Positions 24,322 to 32,671 of a DNA stretch of 64,000 nucleotides are shown one piece after another; position 1 is the stretch's first letter, and the number at the start of each line of letters is the position of its first letter. Origin of the DNA: CAVRXT01 sp049644285 (GTDB lineage Bacteria > Acidobacteriota > Terriglobia > Acidiferrales > UBA7541); contig JBARRP010000243.1 of the NCBI GenBank assembly GCA_049644285.1, positions 22,139 through 86,138 on the forward strand. The letters are read 5' to 3'. The notes under the pieces were generated by a model. That model was not told the DNA's origin, made no database searches, and worked only from the letters and a program-made list of their open reading frames with translations. The position numbers were made by a program, and so were the translations under genes.

Positions 24322-27060
24322 ATGTCGAAGGAAATGGTAATTTCCGCGACGCCGCACGAGACGCGCGTCGCGATTCTCGAAGAAGGTCAGCTTTGTGAGA
24401 TTTATGTCGAGCGGGAGAAAGAATTTGCTTTAGTGGGAAGCATTTACAAGGGACGAGTCACGCGCGTGCTTCCCGGCATGCAATCGGCCTTTGTGGAGAT
24501 TGGCCTCGATAGCGACGCTTTCCTGTACGTCAGCGACTTCCTCGAAGATATTGAAGAGTACGACCAGATCGTCACAACGGTCGAGGATAAGGTCCAGAAG
24601 ATGGAGGAGCAGGGGGGCCACGTCTTCGCGGAACCCGGCTCCGGCCAGACGGCGGCAATCGAGCCCACCGATGTGGAGGCGGCTCCTGTTGGCGGAGCCG
24701 TAGCCGAGACAACCGCGCCGGAAGAACAACCACCGGCGCCGCAAGGGCAGCCACCCCAAATTCGCGCCAGCGAGCGACCGCGTTTTGAAGGCCGTCCGCA
24801 GAGCGATCGTGAGGGACACGGGTACGGGCGCGGCGGCCGACGCGGAGGGCGGCACGGCCGTGGTGGAGGCCGCGGGGGCGAGCGCCGTTTCGGCCGCGAT
24901 CTCCCGTCGTCCAAGTATGCGTCGCACCGGCCCTACGAGCCTCGCACGGAGGAAAGCGCGCCGCCTGCCGGCGGCGGTTACACGCCGATTATTCTGCCTG
25001 GAGAGTCGCTCGCCAAATACAAGGACCGGATTCCTCCGCCGCCTTCGGCTGCCTCGCCGGTTAGCGACGTGGCAGACCCGACGGCAGCGCCGGCTCGCTC
25101 GTACACCACGGAGAATCTGTCAGAACAAAGGCAGGAGATTTGGGAACTGCCCACAGCATCAACAGGGGGCCTTGAGCCGCTGCCGGGGGAATCCCTCGCG
25201 AAGGCGCATGCTCCCACGCCCCAAGAACCCGAACCCCACGCCGAATCTGTTTCCAGTGTTGCCGAAGAGCGTCCAGAAACCGAAGCAACTGTCCACAGCG
25301 ACGTCATGGAACACGGTACTGCGGGAATCGCGGAACATTCGGAGCCACCTTCCTCGACAGACCTGACTGAGGAAGAGGCAAACGCGTTGGCGGAACAGGT
25401 CGCAGAAGCCCAGCTCGAAGAGGCGGAGCGCGCCGCTGAGGAGAATGAGATCTCCGAGACGGTTGAGATGAGCGATGCCGAAACCGAGGAGACGGAGGCA
25501 GACGCGAACGACGCGGAAGACGCCGGTAGGGGCGAACACGGCTTAGCTGAATCCGTTTCGACGGAGGCGCTCGAGGAAAAGGAAAGCATCGCGGAGCCTG
25601 GCGCGGAGGCCGAAGGGACGGAGACTACCCAGGAGGCGGCAGGAACTGAAAGCGCATCATCGGAAGAGAGTCTCCCGACGCCTGTCGAAGGAAGCGCTCC
25701 AGCGGAGCAACAACCCTGGAAGGCGCGCGTCAGCGGCGACTACCGCGCGCGCTTGCAGCATCCCGCGCGGCGGGGACGCGATCGTGGGCGCCGCGACGAC
25801 CGCGGACGCCGGCCGCAACACGGGCACGGCGCCCATCGGCCGCAACCGCGGCGCTCGCAGTTGATTTCCGACCTGCTCAAGCAGGGCCAGGAGATTATCG
25901 TCCAGATTGCCAAGGAGCCACTTGGGAAGAAGGGCGCGCGAATCACGAGCCACGTCGCGTTGCCGGGACGTTTCCTGGTGTATATGCCGACGCTGGACCA
26001 CACCGGGGTATCGCGCAAGATTGCGTCGGCGGAAGATCGCGCGCGGCTGCGGCACCTTGTGACGGAGGCGAAGGGAACCGCTGGCGGCGGATTCATCGTC
26101 CGCACAGCGGCCGAGAAGGCCACACCCGAGGAGATCCGCGCCGACGTCGAGTTTCTCACCCATACTTGGAGCGACATCAAGGCTCGCGCCGAACAACGCA
26201 AGGCCCCGGCGCTCCTGCACCGTGATCTGAACCTCGTCGAGCGCATCCTGCGCGATTATTTGAGCCCGGACTACACCGCGATCTGGGTGGACACCGAAGA
26301 GGAATTCACCAAGGTAGTGGAATTCGTCAGCCGGTTCCAGCCGCAGCTCGCCAATCGAGTGAAGCTCTACAGCAAGGATACGCCGGTCTATGAAGAATTC
26401 GGAATCCAGCAGGAAATCGACAAAGGGCTGCGGCCGAAGGTGTGGCTGAAGTCGGGCGGGTACATCGTCATCAACCATACCGAGGCGCTGGTGGCGATCG
26501 ACGTGAACACGGGGAAATTCATTGGCCGTGGGTCAACGCGCCTCGAGGACACGATCGTCCGCACCAACGTGGAAGCGGTGAAGGAGATTGTGCGCCAGAT
26601 GCGGTTGCGCGATCTGGGCGGCATCATCATCATCGACTTCATCGACATGGAAGAGCGGCGCAACCGGGAAAAGGTGATGGCGGCTCTCGAAGAAGCTCTG
26701 AAAGCCGATCGAGCTCCCTCGAAGGTGCTGCGGTTCAATGAATTCGGGCTCGTCGCGATCACCCGCAAGCGCACCAAGCAAGCGCTCGAACGCACCCTCT
26801 GCCAGCCCTGTCCGTATTGCACCGGCTCGGGCATGGTGAAGTCGATTCCGACACTGTGCTATGAAATCCAGGCCGAAGCGCGCAAGATGGCTCCGGAAGT
26901 GGACGCGGGGAGCCTGACGCTGCGCGTTCATCCGGAAATCGCCAAAGCGCTGAAGACCCGCGAATCCGCGCTCATGGAAGAACTCGAGCACTGGACGAAG
27001 AAGAGCGTCATCATTCAGGCGGATCCGGCGCTTCATTGGGAGCAATACGACATTTATTAG
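24322..27060 (+). CDS. rng: Ribonuclease E/G with very large insertion in its S1 domain
   Basis: A 912-residue endonuclease. Residues 1-75 begin the RNase E/G fold (ILEEGQLCEIYVEREKEFAL, VLPGMQSAFVEIGLDSDAF), and from about 512 the S1 domain resumes (QGQEIIVQIAKEPLGKKGAR). Catalytic Asp727 lies in AIDVNTGK and Asp772 in IIIDFIDMEE; C830-PY-C833 is the Zn-link. Between 75 and 512 are about 437 low-complexity residues: an Arg/Gly-rich block near 166-193, a Pro/Glu/Ala-rich acidic block near 343-440, and a second Arg/His-rich block near 466-512. The core cleaves rRNA precursors and mRNA; the insert may act as a disordered RNA- or partner-binding scaffold like the C-terminal half of E. coli RNase E. 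A GAGGAG ribosome site precedes the ATG. The 202-base gap after rodA may be its leader. Confidence 0.92.
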   Translation: MSKEMVISATPHETRVAILEEGQLCEIYVEREKEFALVGSIYKGRVTRVLPGMQSAFVEIGLDSDAFLYVSDFLEDIEEYDQIVTTVEDKVQKMEEQGGHVFAEPGSGQTAAIEPTDVEAAPVGGAVAETTAPEEQPPAPQGQPPQIRASERPRFEGRPQSDREGHGYGRGGRRGGRHGRGGGRGGERRFGRDLPSSKYASHRPYEPRTEESAPPAGGGYTPIILPGESLAKYKDRIPPPPSAASPVSDVADPTAAPARSYTTENLSEQRQEIWELPTASTGGLEPLPGESLAKAHAPTPQEPEPHAESVSSVAEERPETEATVHSDVMEHGTAGIAEHSEPPSSTDLTEEEANALAEQVAEAQLEEAERAAEENEISETVEMSDAETEETEADANDAEDAGRGEHGLAESVSTEALEEKESIAEPGAEAEGTETTQEAAGTESASSEESLPTPVEGSAPAEQQPWKARVSGDYRARLQHPARRGRDRGRRDDRGRRPQHGHGAHRPQPRRSQLISDLLKQGQEIIVQIAKEPLGKKGARITSHVALPGRFLVYMPTLDHTGVSRKIASAEDRARLRHLVTEAKGTAGGGFIVRTAAEKATPEEIRADVEFLTHTWSDIKARAEQRKAPALLHRDLNLVERILRDYLSPDYTAIWVDTEEEFTKVVEFVSRFQPQLANRVKLYSKDTPVYEEFGIQQEIDKGLRPKVWLKSGGYIVINHTEALVAIDVNTGKFIGRGSTRLEDTIVRTNVEAVKEIVRQMRLRDLGGIIIIDFIDMEERRNREKVMAALEEALKADRAPSKVLRFNEFGLVAITRKRTKQALERTLCQPCPYCTGSGMVKSIPTLCYEIQAEARKMAPEVDAGSLTLRVHPEIAKALKTRESALMEELEHWTKKSVIIQADPALHWEQYDIY

Positions 27061-27126
27061 CCGGTATCTCACGAGCGAGAAGCAGTCGAGGCTCAGGCAT
27101 TCGTAGGATTGCGCCAGGCAGAAGGC

Positions 27127-27168
27127 CTCACGTCAGGCCCGACAGACGACGTCGGGCCGGGACGTGAG
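27127..27168. repeat. Long near-perfect hairpin downstream of rng
   Basis: Two nested arms pair: CTCACGTC (27127-27134) with GACGTGAG (27161-27168), and GGCCCGAC (27136-27143) with GTCGGGCC (27151-27158), with a 7-base loop and a single-base/two-base bulge between. It lies 67 bases after rng and 88 bases before the convergent methyltransferase end. There is no T-run, so it may protect rng mRNA or be a REP-like element rather than an intrinsic terminator. Confidence 0.6.
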
Positions 27169-27255
27169 CGACAACTGCGGGAATCCCCTCGTAGAGCGCG
27201 CTTGAAAGCGCACGCGTTCCTCGTGAAAAATTCAGGCCAAGCGGATTGTTTGCGG

Positions 27256-28050
27256 CTAGATTCTTTTCGCCATCACAACGATGCTGTTGCCGCCCATGAG
27301 GACGGCGTCAGAATTCAGTTCTCGGGTCCAGCGCTCTTCTTTCTTGGCGGCGGGACGCAAAGCGCCGATCAGGCGGATTAGCCAGACGAGCGGATAGTAG
27401 AGCCATTGACTTTGCTTGCGACTATCGCGAAAAACCTCGACGCTTCCAAAGTCGTCCGATTCCAGCAAGAAGCGCAATTCGGGATAGGCGATTGGATTGA
27501 TGTGGAGAAATACTTCATCGAGCTCGCCTAGCTCGTTCCTCCAGCCTGCGAATTCTTTGCGCTTCTTTTCGAGATGGGCGCGCGAAATCGGCTTGAAGTG
27601 CGACGTGTAACCGTGCAGAAGGTTCTTCACGCGCTCGTCGATATTCAGCACATTGGGCACTGAGATGATCAATCGTCCTCCCGGGCGAACCAGCCGCGCG
27701 AATTCGCGTACCGCTTGGCGCGGATTCTCGGTGTGCTCGAGCCCTTCCATGCATACGAGATAATCGAATTCGCGGTCGGCAAACGGCAGGCGAGAATTCA
27801 GGTCACCCCGCCGGACTTCGATTCCCGGCGCTTCGAACAAGTCGGGATACAGATCGCACGCAACAACCTCAAAGCGTTGCGCGTGAAGCCAAGCCGACAT
27901 CGCTCCCCGTCCCGCGGGAACATCGAGCAATTTTCCGCGCGGCAGAGGCTCGAAGAGTTTGCGGACGAACTCGTGGGTTTCGACGCGCGCCAGAATATCA
28001 GCATGGCCGCTGCCTAGAGGCCGCCATGCAGTTGTCTTACTTGCCGTCAT
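27256..28050 (-). CDS. Class I SAM-dependent methyltransferase
   Basis: A 264-residue protein with a Rossmann methyltransferase fold: motif I LLDVPAGRGAMSAWL, acidic strand DLYPDLFEAPGIEV, motif II-like FDYLVCMEGLEHTENP, and the LVRPGGRLIISVPN post-motif typical of UbiG/Methyltransf_11 enzymes. Substrate is not determined. A C-terminal hydrophobic segment (WLYYPLVWLIRLIGALRP) could touch the membrane. ATG 28050 is chosen; a TTG at 28074 is open and overlaps the preceding sulfite-oxidase stop, so the two could be coupled. Confidence 0.82.
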   Translation of the reverse strand: MTASKTTAWRPLGSGHADILARVETHEFVRKLFEPLPRGKLLDVPAGRGAMSAWLHAQRFEVVACDLYPDLFEAPGIEVRRGDLNSRLPFADREFDYLVCMEGLEHTENPRQAVREFARLVRPGGRLIISVPNVLNIDERVKNLLHGYTSHFKPISRAHLEKKRKEFAGWRNELGELDEVFLHINPIAYPELRFLLESDDFGSVEVFRDSRKQSQWLYYPLVWLIRLIGALRPAAKKEERWTRELNSDAVLMGGNSIVVMAKRI

Positions 28051-28070
28051 GGAATTGGCGATAACTTGTC

Positions 28071-28681
28071 TCAATCCGTGTCAAATCGTTGCTCTTTGAA
28101 CGGATCTCCGTACATGTGATAGCCGTTCTGCTCCCAGAAGCCAGGCGCGTCTTTGGCCAGGAATTCGATTCCGCGGACCCACTTCACGCTTTTCCACGCG
28201 TAAAGATGAGGCACAACCAGCCGGACAGGGTAGCCGTGGTCCGCTGGAAGCGGCTCGCCATTATGCTTCAGCGCAAATAGCGTCGTTGGACGCAGCAGGT
28301 CCGCGAGGGGAAGATTCGACGTATACCTTGGTCGGCATGGACCATGACGTACCGAACGTCTGGCGCGATTCGCGCTAGCTTGGCCACCTCAATAAATGGC
28401 ACGCCTTCCCAGCGCACATCCAAGCGGTTCCAGCGCGTGACGCAGTGCATATCCGCGACGACTTCCTTCACCGGAAGACGATTGAATTCCTCCCAGGTCA
28501 GCCGGACGGGCACTTCCACCATACCGTAGATTCGAAAATCCCAAGTCTTCGGATCAAACTGCGGCACCGAGCCCTCGTGTAACACCGGCCACTTCAGCGT
28601 CAGCGATTGCCCGGGCGGCAATCGCCCCGCGCGCGCCATCTCGCGCTCGAGTTGCTTTCGCTCGCTTCCTTCAAAGAGCAT
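28071..28681 (-). pseudogene. Sulfite-oxidase-like molybdopterin oxidoreductase, frameshifted
   Basis: The N-terminal frame (28681 to about 28330) encodes a molybdopterin oxidoreductase of the SUOX/YedY-like cytoplasmic type; VADMHCVTRWNRLDVRWEG carries the Mo-ligand Cys. It ends early after VHADQG. In the next frame the protein continues with YTSNLPLADLLRPTTLFALK, HGYPVRLVVPHLYAWKSVKW and WEQNGYHMYGDPF, which are the family's C-terminal motifs, stopping at TGA 28071-28073. Restoring one base in CAAGG|TATAC (near 28326) rejoins the frames to about 203 residues. One-base loss is either a real inactivating change or a sequence error. The gene would share an operon with the methyltransferase. 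Confidence 0.8.
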
Positions 28682-28828
28682 CGGGTCCGCTCACGGCAGA
28701 CTAACAGCTTCAATTGCCGGGCGCAATCGCGTGCCCGCATCCCGGTTCGGGCCCGGCCAAAAGATCGCCTGTGTCTCTGTGCTATGATGACGAAGCCGAT
28801 TGCGACGATCGAAGCGCGGGAGGAAATC

Positions 28829-29776
28829 TTGACGGCCCGCATCCTAAATGGAAACGCGATCCGCGACCAGATTTACGCGGAACTCCAAAAGGAGATCAGC
28901 GATCTCGCGGCTGCCGGGATACGCCCGGGCCTTGCGGCAGTATTGGTCGGCGACAATCCAGCCTCGAAACTGTACGTGAACAGCAAAATCGCTGCCTGCG
29001 GAAAGCTGGGTTTGGCAAGCTTTCATCTGACTCCGCCGGCAAGCATTACGACTGCGGAGTTGCTGGCGCTCGTCGGCGATTTGAATCAACGCGAGGAAGT
29101 CGACGGCATCCTGGTGCAGATGCCCCTTCCACCGCAAGTGGATGCGAAGAAGATTTTGGACGCGGTCGATCCGGCGAAAGATGTCGACGGGTTTCATCCG
29201 TTCAATGTCGGGAAACTGGTTGCGGGCCGGCCGAACCTGGTGCCCTGCACACCAGCAGGCGTGATGGAAATCCTGCGGCGCAGCGATATCACCCTCGAGG
29301 GAGCCAATGCGGTTGTGATGGGCCGGAGTGACATTGTCGGCAAGCCGATGGCGCTTCTGCTGCTGCATGCAAATGCGACGGTAACAGTGTGCCATTCCAA
29401 GACGCGCCATCTGAACGAAGTGGTGCGCCGCGCCGACATTGTTGTCGCGGCGATGGGCCGCGCGGCCATGGTGACGCCCGATTATATTCGTCCAGGCGCA
29501 ACGGTGATCGATGTCGGCCAGAACGTCGTCGACGAGCGTGGCGAAGCGGAGCGCATCTTCGCGAATTTCCCCGAGCGTCTCGAGGCGTTCCGCGCGAAAG
29601 GCTCCGTGCTAGTAGGCGACGTTCATCCCGACGTTGTGAAGGTAGCCGGGGCGCTGACGCCCGTCCCCGGCGGAGTCGGCCCATTGACGATCGCGATGCT
29701 AATGAGCAACACCGTGAAAGCTGCCCGGCTCCGCCGCGGCCGGCGCGCCGCCGAGGTTGCGGGTGTGAAATCCTGA
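28829..29776 (+). CDS. folD: Bifunctional methylene-THF dehydrogenase/cyclohydrolase
   Basis: One-carbon metabolism: interconverts 5,10-methylene-THF and 10-formyl-THF. Family motifs are YVNSKIAACGKLG with the catalytic Lys, VQMPLPPQVD, VPCTPAGVMEILRR, the NADP site GRSDIVGKPMALLLL and the end motif TPVPGGVGPLTIAML. TTG 28829 has GGGAGGA four bases upstream and gives 315 residues; an upstream ATG (28784) would add 15 residues without a ribosome site. The stop TGA overlaps the coaE start by one base. Confidence 0.94.
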   Translation: MTARILNGNAIRDQIYAELQKEISDLAAAGIRPGLAAVLVGDNPASKLYVNSKIAACGKLGLASFHLTPPASITTAELLALVGDLNQREEVDGILVQMPLPPQVDAKKILDAVDPAKDVDGFHPFNVGKLVAGRPNLVPCTPAGVMEILRRSDITLEGANAVVMGRSDIVGKPMALLLLHANATVTVCHSKTRHLNEVVRRADIVVAAMGRAAMVTPDYIRPGATVIDVGQNVVDERGEAERIFANFPERLEAFRAKGSVLVGDVHPDVVKVAGALTPVPGGVGPLTIAMLMSNTVKAARLRRGRRAAEVAGVKS

Positions 29777-30393
29777 TGCTGCGGGTTGGGCTAACGGGCG
29801 GAATTGCCACGGGCAAGTCCACAGTGGCATCCATGCTGCGTGATCTCGAATGTTCCGTGCTCGAAGCTGATCCGCTCGCGCACGAGCTGTTCGAGCCCGG
29901 TCAGGCGGTGTACGACGAAATCGCGCAGGAGTTCGGAAAGGGAATCCTCGATTCCACCGGCAATGTAGACCGGAAGGAACTCGGTGAAGTCGTTTTTGCC
30001 GACCCGGCGAAGCTCGCGCGACTCAACCAAATCGTTCATCCGCGCGTCCTGGAAGTTATTGAAAAGTGGTTTGACGCCCTCGATCGTCGCGGCGGACCGG
30101 AGTTCGCGGTGGCGGAGGCAGCGCTGCTGATTGAATCCGGATTCTACAAGAAAATCGACCGGCTGATTGTGACATGGTGCCAACCCGAAGAGCAGCGAGA
30201 GCGGCTCCGGGAGCGCGGCCTGAGCGCCGAACAGATCGAGCGACGCGTCGCGGCGCAAATGCCGGTGGACGAAAAGCGCCAGTTTGCGGACGACGTGATT
30301 GATTGCTCCGGGGCGCTGGAGGAAACGGAACGTCAGGTGGAGGAGTTGGTCAAGAAACTCAAGATGCTGGCTACCGCACCACGAAACATTTGA
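29776..30393 (+). CDS. coaE: Dephospho-CoA kinase
   Basis: Last step of coenzyme A synthesis: phosphorylates dephospho-CoA at the 3' hydroxyl. The P-loop GLTGGIATGKSTVASM is at residues 6-21; DPLAHELFEPGQAVYDEIAQ and VHPRVLEVI are conserved CoaE segments. The 205 residues are full length. Translation starts at an ATG inside the folD stop context (TGATG), so the genes are coupled. A long upstream open frame is a shadow of folD. Confidence 0.93.
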   Translation: MLRVGLTGGIATGKSTVASMLRDLECSVLEADPLAHELFEPGQAVYDEIAQEFGKGILDSTGNVDRKELGEVVFADPAKLARLNQIVHPRVLEVIEKWFDALDRRGGPEFAVAEAALLIESGFYKKIDRLIVTWCQPEEQRERLRERGLSAEQIERRVAAQMPVDEKRQFADDVIDCSGALEETERQVEELVKKLKMLATAPRNI

Positions 30394-30494
30394 CGATGAC
30401 TCCACGTATGAAATAGCGGGTGGCCGAAGGCCTTTTGCGACTGGATGAAGCGGCCGCGATGATTGGTAGCGATTTGGCCTAGAAGGTTGTTCCC

Positions 30495-31643
30495 ATGACA
30501 CACTCGATGAATGGAAGTAATGCGATCCGCCTGTTGGCGATTGGACTTGTGATCGGGCTCGGGGCGTATTTGGCTGGGTCGCATTGGGGCCCAAAGCTTC
30601 CTTCCACGGCGGAAGCGGTGCGAGAAGCGGTTTCAGCCGCACCGGGCGAGGCCAGCCTGGACCAGCTCGAATCCGAGAATGTGCGGATTTATCGCCAGGC
30701 GTCGCCGGCGGTTGCGAATGTTGTCACGAAAACGGTGGAATACGATTTTTTCTTCAATGCCGTGCCGGTGGAAGGCGCCGGCTCCGGATTCCTGATCGAT
30801 ACGGACGGACACATCCTGACAAATTATCACGTGGTTCAGGATGCGCAGACGGTCGAGGTCACACTGGGCGACCAGTCGCGCTACAAGGCCAAATTCATTG
30901 GCGCGGACACTCGCAATGATATTGCCCTGATCCAGATTGACGCCCACGGCCACAAGATTACCGCTCTGCCGCTCGGCGATTCCCATGCCCTTCAGGTGGG
31001 GCAACGCGTCCTGGCAATCGGCAACCCCTTTGGCTTTCAGAGCACGCTCACCACAGGCGTGGTCAGCGCACTCGGCCGCACTGTCCAGACCGGGGAGAAT
31101 GCATTTATTGACGAGGCCATCCAAACCGATGCGGCCATCAATCGCGGGAATTCTGGTGGGCCATTGCTGAATTCACACGGGGAAGTAATCGGCATCAACA
31201 CGGCGATCTACACACCCAGCGGCACCACCGCGGGCATCGGCTTTGCCATCCCCATCAATACGGCGCGACGGGTCGCCGAAGACTTGATCACGCAGGGCCG
31301 CGTTCGCCGCGCGTCGCTGGGCATCGAGGGCCGCGCGATCTGGCCCGGTTTGGCGCAGGCGCTGAATCTACCAGTCGAGGAGGGCATTCTCGTGGAGCGC
31401 GTGGTGCCCGATGGCCCGGCAGCGCAAGCAGGAATCCGCGGTGGAACTCGAACGGTTTTGGCGGGTCTGCAGGAACTGCGGCTCGGTGGAGATGTTCTGT
31501 CCGGGGTAGACGGCAAGAAAATTGCCAGCCAGATTGACTTGAACTTGATCCTGAACCGCAAGCGGCCCGGGGACCGCATTGCGCTGACGATTTTTCGCGG
31601 CTCGCAGAAGATGGATGTACCGGTAACGCTGGGGGAACGCTAG
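30495..31643 (+). CDS. HtrA/DegP-type trypsin-like serine protease with PDZ domain
   Basis: A membrane-anchored periplasmic quality-control protease of 382 residues. An N-terminal membrane helix (AIRLLAIGLVIGLGAYLAG) precedes the trypsin domain with catalytic triad H112 (GHILTNYHVV), D142 (NDIALIQID) and S220 (RGNSGGPLLN). One PDZ domain lies at about residues 280-380 (LVERVVPDGPAAQAGIRGGT). Such proteases degrade misfolded envelope proteins. I avoid degP/degQ/degS because only one PDZ is present and subtype is not clear. A GAAGG site lies seven bases before ATG. Confidence 0.93.
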   Translation: MTHSMNGSNAIRLLAIGLVIGLGAYLAGSHWGPKLPSTAEAVREAVSAAPGEASLDQLESENVRIYRQASPAVANVVTKTVEYDFFFNAVPVEGAGSGFLIDTDGHILTNYHVVQDAQTVEVTLGDQSRYKAKFIGADTRNDIALIQIDAHGHKITALPLGDSHALQVGQRVLAIGNPFGFQSTLTTGVVSALGRTVQTGENAFIDEAIQTDAAINRGNSGGPLLNSHGEVIGINTAIYTPSGTTAGIGFAIPINTARRVAEDLITQGRVRRASLGIEGRAIWPGLAQALNLPVEEGILVERVVPDGPAAQAGIRGGTRTVLAGLQELRLGGDVLSGVDGKKIASQIDLNLILNRKRPGDRIALTIFRGSQKMDVPVTLGER

Positions 31644-31774
31644 CAGGACGAAGCATTGAGTATCGAGACGCTGCATCGTCTGCCGATCCGGCGCGGGGAC
31701 AATCGACACGTTGACATTCTTCGCTCGCTGGCGCGGCTAAAAATGACGGCAAGCGCGCTCCAGCCTTTACCCGA

Positions 31775-31789
31775 CCGTGCGCAGCACGG
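31775..31789. terminator. Possible bidirectional hairpin between convergent genes
   Basis: CCGTGC-GCA-GCACGG (31775-31780, 31784-31789) forms a six-pair stem with a three-base loop, followed on the plus side by TTATACTGTTT. It lies between the ends of the HtrA gene (plus) and the DUF374 gene (minus). The stem is short and the T-run is interrupted, so termination is only possible. Confidence 0.35.
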
Positions 31790-31855
31790 TTATACTGTTT
31801 CCAACGCAGATTCCGAATCACTCCGCTGAGAGTCCCGCTAGCTGCACAAAGATTT

Positions 31856-32635
31856 TCAGGCATTCCACTCTGTGCGGAGGCGCTCGCGCTCTGCTTCGGT
31901 GATCTGGAACCAATTCTCTGCGACGTCGCGGACTCGTTCGAGCGCTGTCTGCATCTCCGCATGCTTCTTCTCCGCCGTCTTGCTGTCAGCTTCGCTGGGA
32001 ACATAGAGCGCCGGCGCCACGACCATGACCGCGCGGGAAAAGGGATAGGGGACCTGGAAGAGATCCCAGGATTTCTTAAACGTGCGCGCGTGCTCGACAG
32101 CGATGTGAAAGAGAAAAACCGGCTGGCCGGTGCGCCGAGCGAGCATGAGGGGACCGGGCTTGGCAACGTAGCGCGGCCCGCGCGGCCCATCGATTGTGAA
32201 GGCGACGTCGCGCCCCTCCTCAAGCCGCCGCGCCATGACCGCCAAGCCTCGCAAGCCGCCGCGCGTGGAGCTACCTTGAGCTGTGCCATAACCCAATCGC
32301 TCGAGCACGCGTCGAGTCCACTGCCCATCGAAATTCGTGGTGTTCATGACCACGACACCACGCTCGCGCCACCACCACATCGCTGAGAAAATGCAGCGAT
32401 GCCAAAAAGCAGCGATGGCCCGTTCGCCGCGCGCCCGCAAATTCACGTAGTGATGCCCGCCGAGGACTTCGAATCGCAGTGTCGGGCCAATCATCCGCAC
32501 GAGGGTGTAGCCTGCCAACCCGACGACGGGAATCTGCATCTGACGCCACCGGGATAGCTGAGGCAGCCGCGTGTCGTAGTGGACGTTGATGTTTCCGCCG
32601 GCACGCTCGATCTCGGATGTTCTGGCTTGTTCCAC
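31856..32635 (-). CDS. DUF374 lysophospholipid acyltransferase-like protein
   Basis: A 259-residue membrane-associated protein of the LpxL/PlsC-related DUF374 group. The signature region reads AIAAFWHRCIFSAMWWWRER, GTAQGSSTRGGLRGLAVMAR and FTIDGPRGPRYVAKPG; family members are suspected acyltransferases for lipid A or glycerolipids, and the exact substrate is unknown. The hydrophobic start (IPVVGLAGYTLVRMIG) would anchor it. I chose GTG 32635, eight bases after a TATACT element, giving a near-leaderless transcript. The open frame extends further upstream, but that part overlaps the divergent gene and has no acyltransferase character. Confidence 0.82.
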   Translation of the reverse strand: MEQARTSEIERAGGNINVHYDTRLPQLSRWRQMQIPVVGLAGYTLVRMIGPTLRFEVLGGHHYVNLRARGERAIAAFWHRCIFSAMWWWRERGVVVMNTTNFDGQWTRRVLERLGYGTAQGSSTRGGLRGLAVMARRLEEGRDVAFTIDGPRGPRYVAKPGPLMLARRTGQPVFLFHIAVEHARTFKKSWDLFQVPYPFSRAVMVVAPALYVPSEADSKTAEKKHAEMQTALERVRDVAENWFQITEAERERLRTEWNA

Positions 32636-32671
32636 TAGGTTATAGTATAGGCTGAAGCAACCGAGTCTTCG

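Noticed and set aside
30422..30436. GGCC-GAA-GGCC-TTTT after coaE as a terminator
   Set aside because: The stem has four pairs and the T-run four bases; too weak to call.
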